From Coxiellaceae bacterium (lineage in GTDB: Bacteria; Pseudomonadota; Gammaproteobacteria; Coxiellales; Coxiellaceae), in the NCBI GenBank assembly GCA_014238325.1, contig JABABH010000238.1, positions 1-6,712 on the forward strand: DNA of 6,712 bases, in the 5' to 3' direction. A program made the position numbers and the translations under genes. The notes beneath the pieces were generated by a model that had not been told where the DNA came from, did not search any database, and worked only from the letters and a program-made list of their open reading frames with translations. Positions 5,657-6,712 of the stretch are shown here, one piece after another (within the stretch, counting starts at the first letter, position 1; the number at the start of each line of letters is the position of its first letter).

Positions 5657-6712
5657 TTGAAATTTTTACGTGGTTTATTTTCTAACGATATCGCAATCGA
5701 TCTTGGGACGGCTAACACTTTAATCTATATGGAAGAGCAGGGCGGCATTGTTTTAAATGAACCCTCTGTTGTTGCATTGCGTCAAGATATGAGGGGGACG
5801 CAAGACCGAGTAGCTGCGGTGGGGATGGATGCTAAGCGCATGTTGGGTCGTACACCTGGAAATATTTTAGCCATGCGGCCTTTAAAAGATGGTGTCATTG
5901 CTGATTTTCATTTGACAGAAAAGATGCTCCAATATTTTATACACAAGGTGCACCGTAAGCATCGCTATTTTCGTCCGAGTCCTCGCGTTTTGATTTGTGT
6001 TCCCTGTGGTTCGACCCAGGTTGAGCGTCGTGCTATTAAAGAATCCGTCTTAGGGGCCGGTGCCCGAGAAGCTTATTTGATTGAGGAACCGATGGCGGCT
6101 GCTATGGGGGCAGGTTTACCAGTTGAAGAAGCTCATGGCTCTATGGTAGTAGATATCGGAGGGGGTACCACGGAAGTCGCGATTATTTCTCTGAGTGGTG
6201 TAGCTTATGCCGAATCTGTGCGTATTGGAGGGGATCGTTTCGATGAGGCGATTATGTCATATGTGCGTAGAAATTATGGCGTCTTAATTGGGGAAACGAC
6301 AGCAGAACGTATTAAGCATGAAGTGGGAACCGCTTTCCCAGGTTCCGAAGTGAAAGAAATTGAAGTGCGTGGCCGCCACCTTGCGGAAGGGGTTCCACGT
6401 AGCATGATTTTAAATAGTAATGAAGGTTTGGAAGCCTTACAGGAACCGCTATCCGGTATTATCGCAGCGGTACGCGCGGCTTTAGAGCAAGTGCACCCTG
6501 AATTGGCGGCCGATATTGCAGAACGGGGAATGGTGTTGACGGGTGGAGGAGCTTTATTAAAGGATTTAGATCGCTTGTTGATGGAAGAAACAGGTCTACC
6601 CGTCATTGTGGCTGAAGACCCTTTGACTTGTGTTGCTCGAGGAGGGGGACGAGCTTTGGAGCTCATGCGCCGTTCTCGAGATGATTTTCTATTGCCAGAT
6701 GATGGAAGGTAG
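5657..6712 (+). CDS. mreB: Rod shape-determining protein MreB (actin homologue)
   Basis: MreB polymerises with ATP into membrane-bound filaments that direct the elongasome (MreCD, RodA, PBP2) in lateral wall synthesis. The 351 residues are close to the 347 of E. coli MreB and align along the full length by memory. The N terminus KFLRGLFSND has the short amphipathic membrane-binding character. Actin-fold ATPase motifs are intact: phosphate-1 DLGTANT (15-21), IEEPMAAAMGAGLP (142-155), phosphate-2 VVDIGGGTTEVA (164-175) with D166, and the adenosine motif LTGGGALL (294-301). Translation starts at TTG (5657-5659); the first methionine codon inside the frame would remove the phosphate-1 motif. Relative to E. 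coli there are single-residue insertions near residues 27 and 100. TAG ends exactly at the window edge; mreC and mreD would be expected downstream. gatCAB is divergent upstream, as in Pseudomonas. Confidence 0.97.
   Translation: MKFLRGLFSNDIAIDLGTANTLIYMEEQGGIVLNEPSVVALRQDMRGTQDRVAAVGMDAKRMLGRTPGNILAMRPLKDGVIADFHLTEKMLQYFIHKVHRKHRYFRPSPRVLICVPCGSTQVERRAIKESVLGAGAREAYLIEEPMAAAMGAGLPVEEAHGSMVVDIGGGTTEVAIISLSGVAYAESVRIGGDRFDEAIMSYVRRNYGVLIGETTAERIKHEVGTAFPGSEVKEIEVRGRHLAEGVPRSMILNSNEGLEALQEPLSGIIAAVRAALEQVHPELAADIAERGMVLTGGGALLKDLDRLLMEETGLPVIVAEDPLTCVARGGGRALELMRRSRDDFLLPDDGR

Noticed and set aside
6274..6666. 130-codon open frame on the - strand inside mreB
   Set aside because: It lies wholly antisense to the highly conserved mreB coding sequence, its product is low-complexity Ser/Arg/Pro-rich and resembles no family I know, and such frames arise from codon bias on the sense strand.
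1..6712. A search for a defence system, mobile element, CRISPR array, tRNA or other novel system
   Set aside because: All long coding regions are assigned to pdh, gatCAB and mreB; intergenic space is small and shows no repeats, terminal inverted repeats or tRNA-like folds.

Overview
The window is chromosomal housekeeping DNA from a gammaproteobacterium. The genes pack tightly, the base composition is moderately AT-leaning, and every protein is a clear member of a well-known family. The gatCAB block divergent from mreB is the arrangement of Pseudomonas aeruginosa (gatC-gatA-gatB beside mreB). A pyruvate dehydrogenase with split E1 alpha and beta subunits, rather than the single-chain AceE type, recalls Coxiella-like Legionellales. 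That taxonomic guess is inference from protein style and gene order; no marker gene here settles it.

Layout. (1) Positions 1-2232, + strand: the last 35 codons of E1 alpha (pdhA), then complete E1 beta (pdhB) and complete E2 (pdhC). The three are joined by two ATGA stop/start overlaps and so form one translationally coupled operon. No E3 gene (lpd) follows. (2) Positions 2246-5484, - strand: gatC, gatA and gatB, transcribed in that order with gaps of 20 and 27 bases, encoding the tRNA-dependent amidotransferase GatCAB. gatB ends 13 bases from the end of pdhC, and the two operons converge with no recognisable terminator between them. (3) Positions 5485-5656: a divergent intergenic region with weak promoter-like elements for both sides and a hairpin over the gatC ribosome binding site. 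(4) Positions 5657-6712, + strand: complete mreB, starting at TTG and ending on the last base of the window.

Functionally there are three independent units. PDH feeds acetyl-CoA into metabolism. GatCAB amidates misacylated Glu-tRNA(Gln) and/or Asp-tRNA(Asn). MreB is the actin-like scaffold of lateral wall growth. No mobile element, CRISPR array, RNA gene or novel system was found. The points most worth a second look are an Asp-to-Thr change in the E2 HRxxDG active-site motif, an A7 slip site just before the pdhB/pdhC overlap that would lead in frame into pdhC, an A8 run in the E2 linker, and the hairpin over the gatC ribosome binding site.
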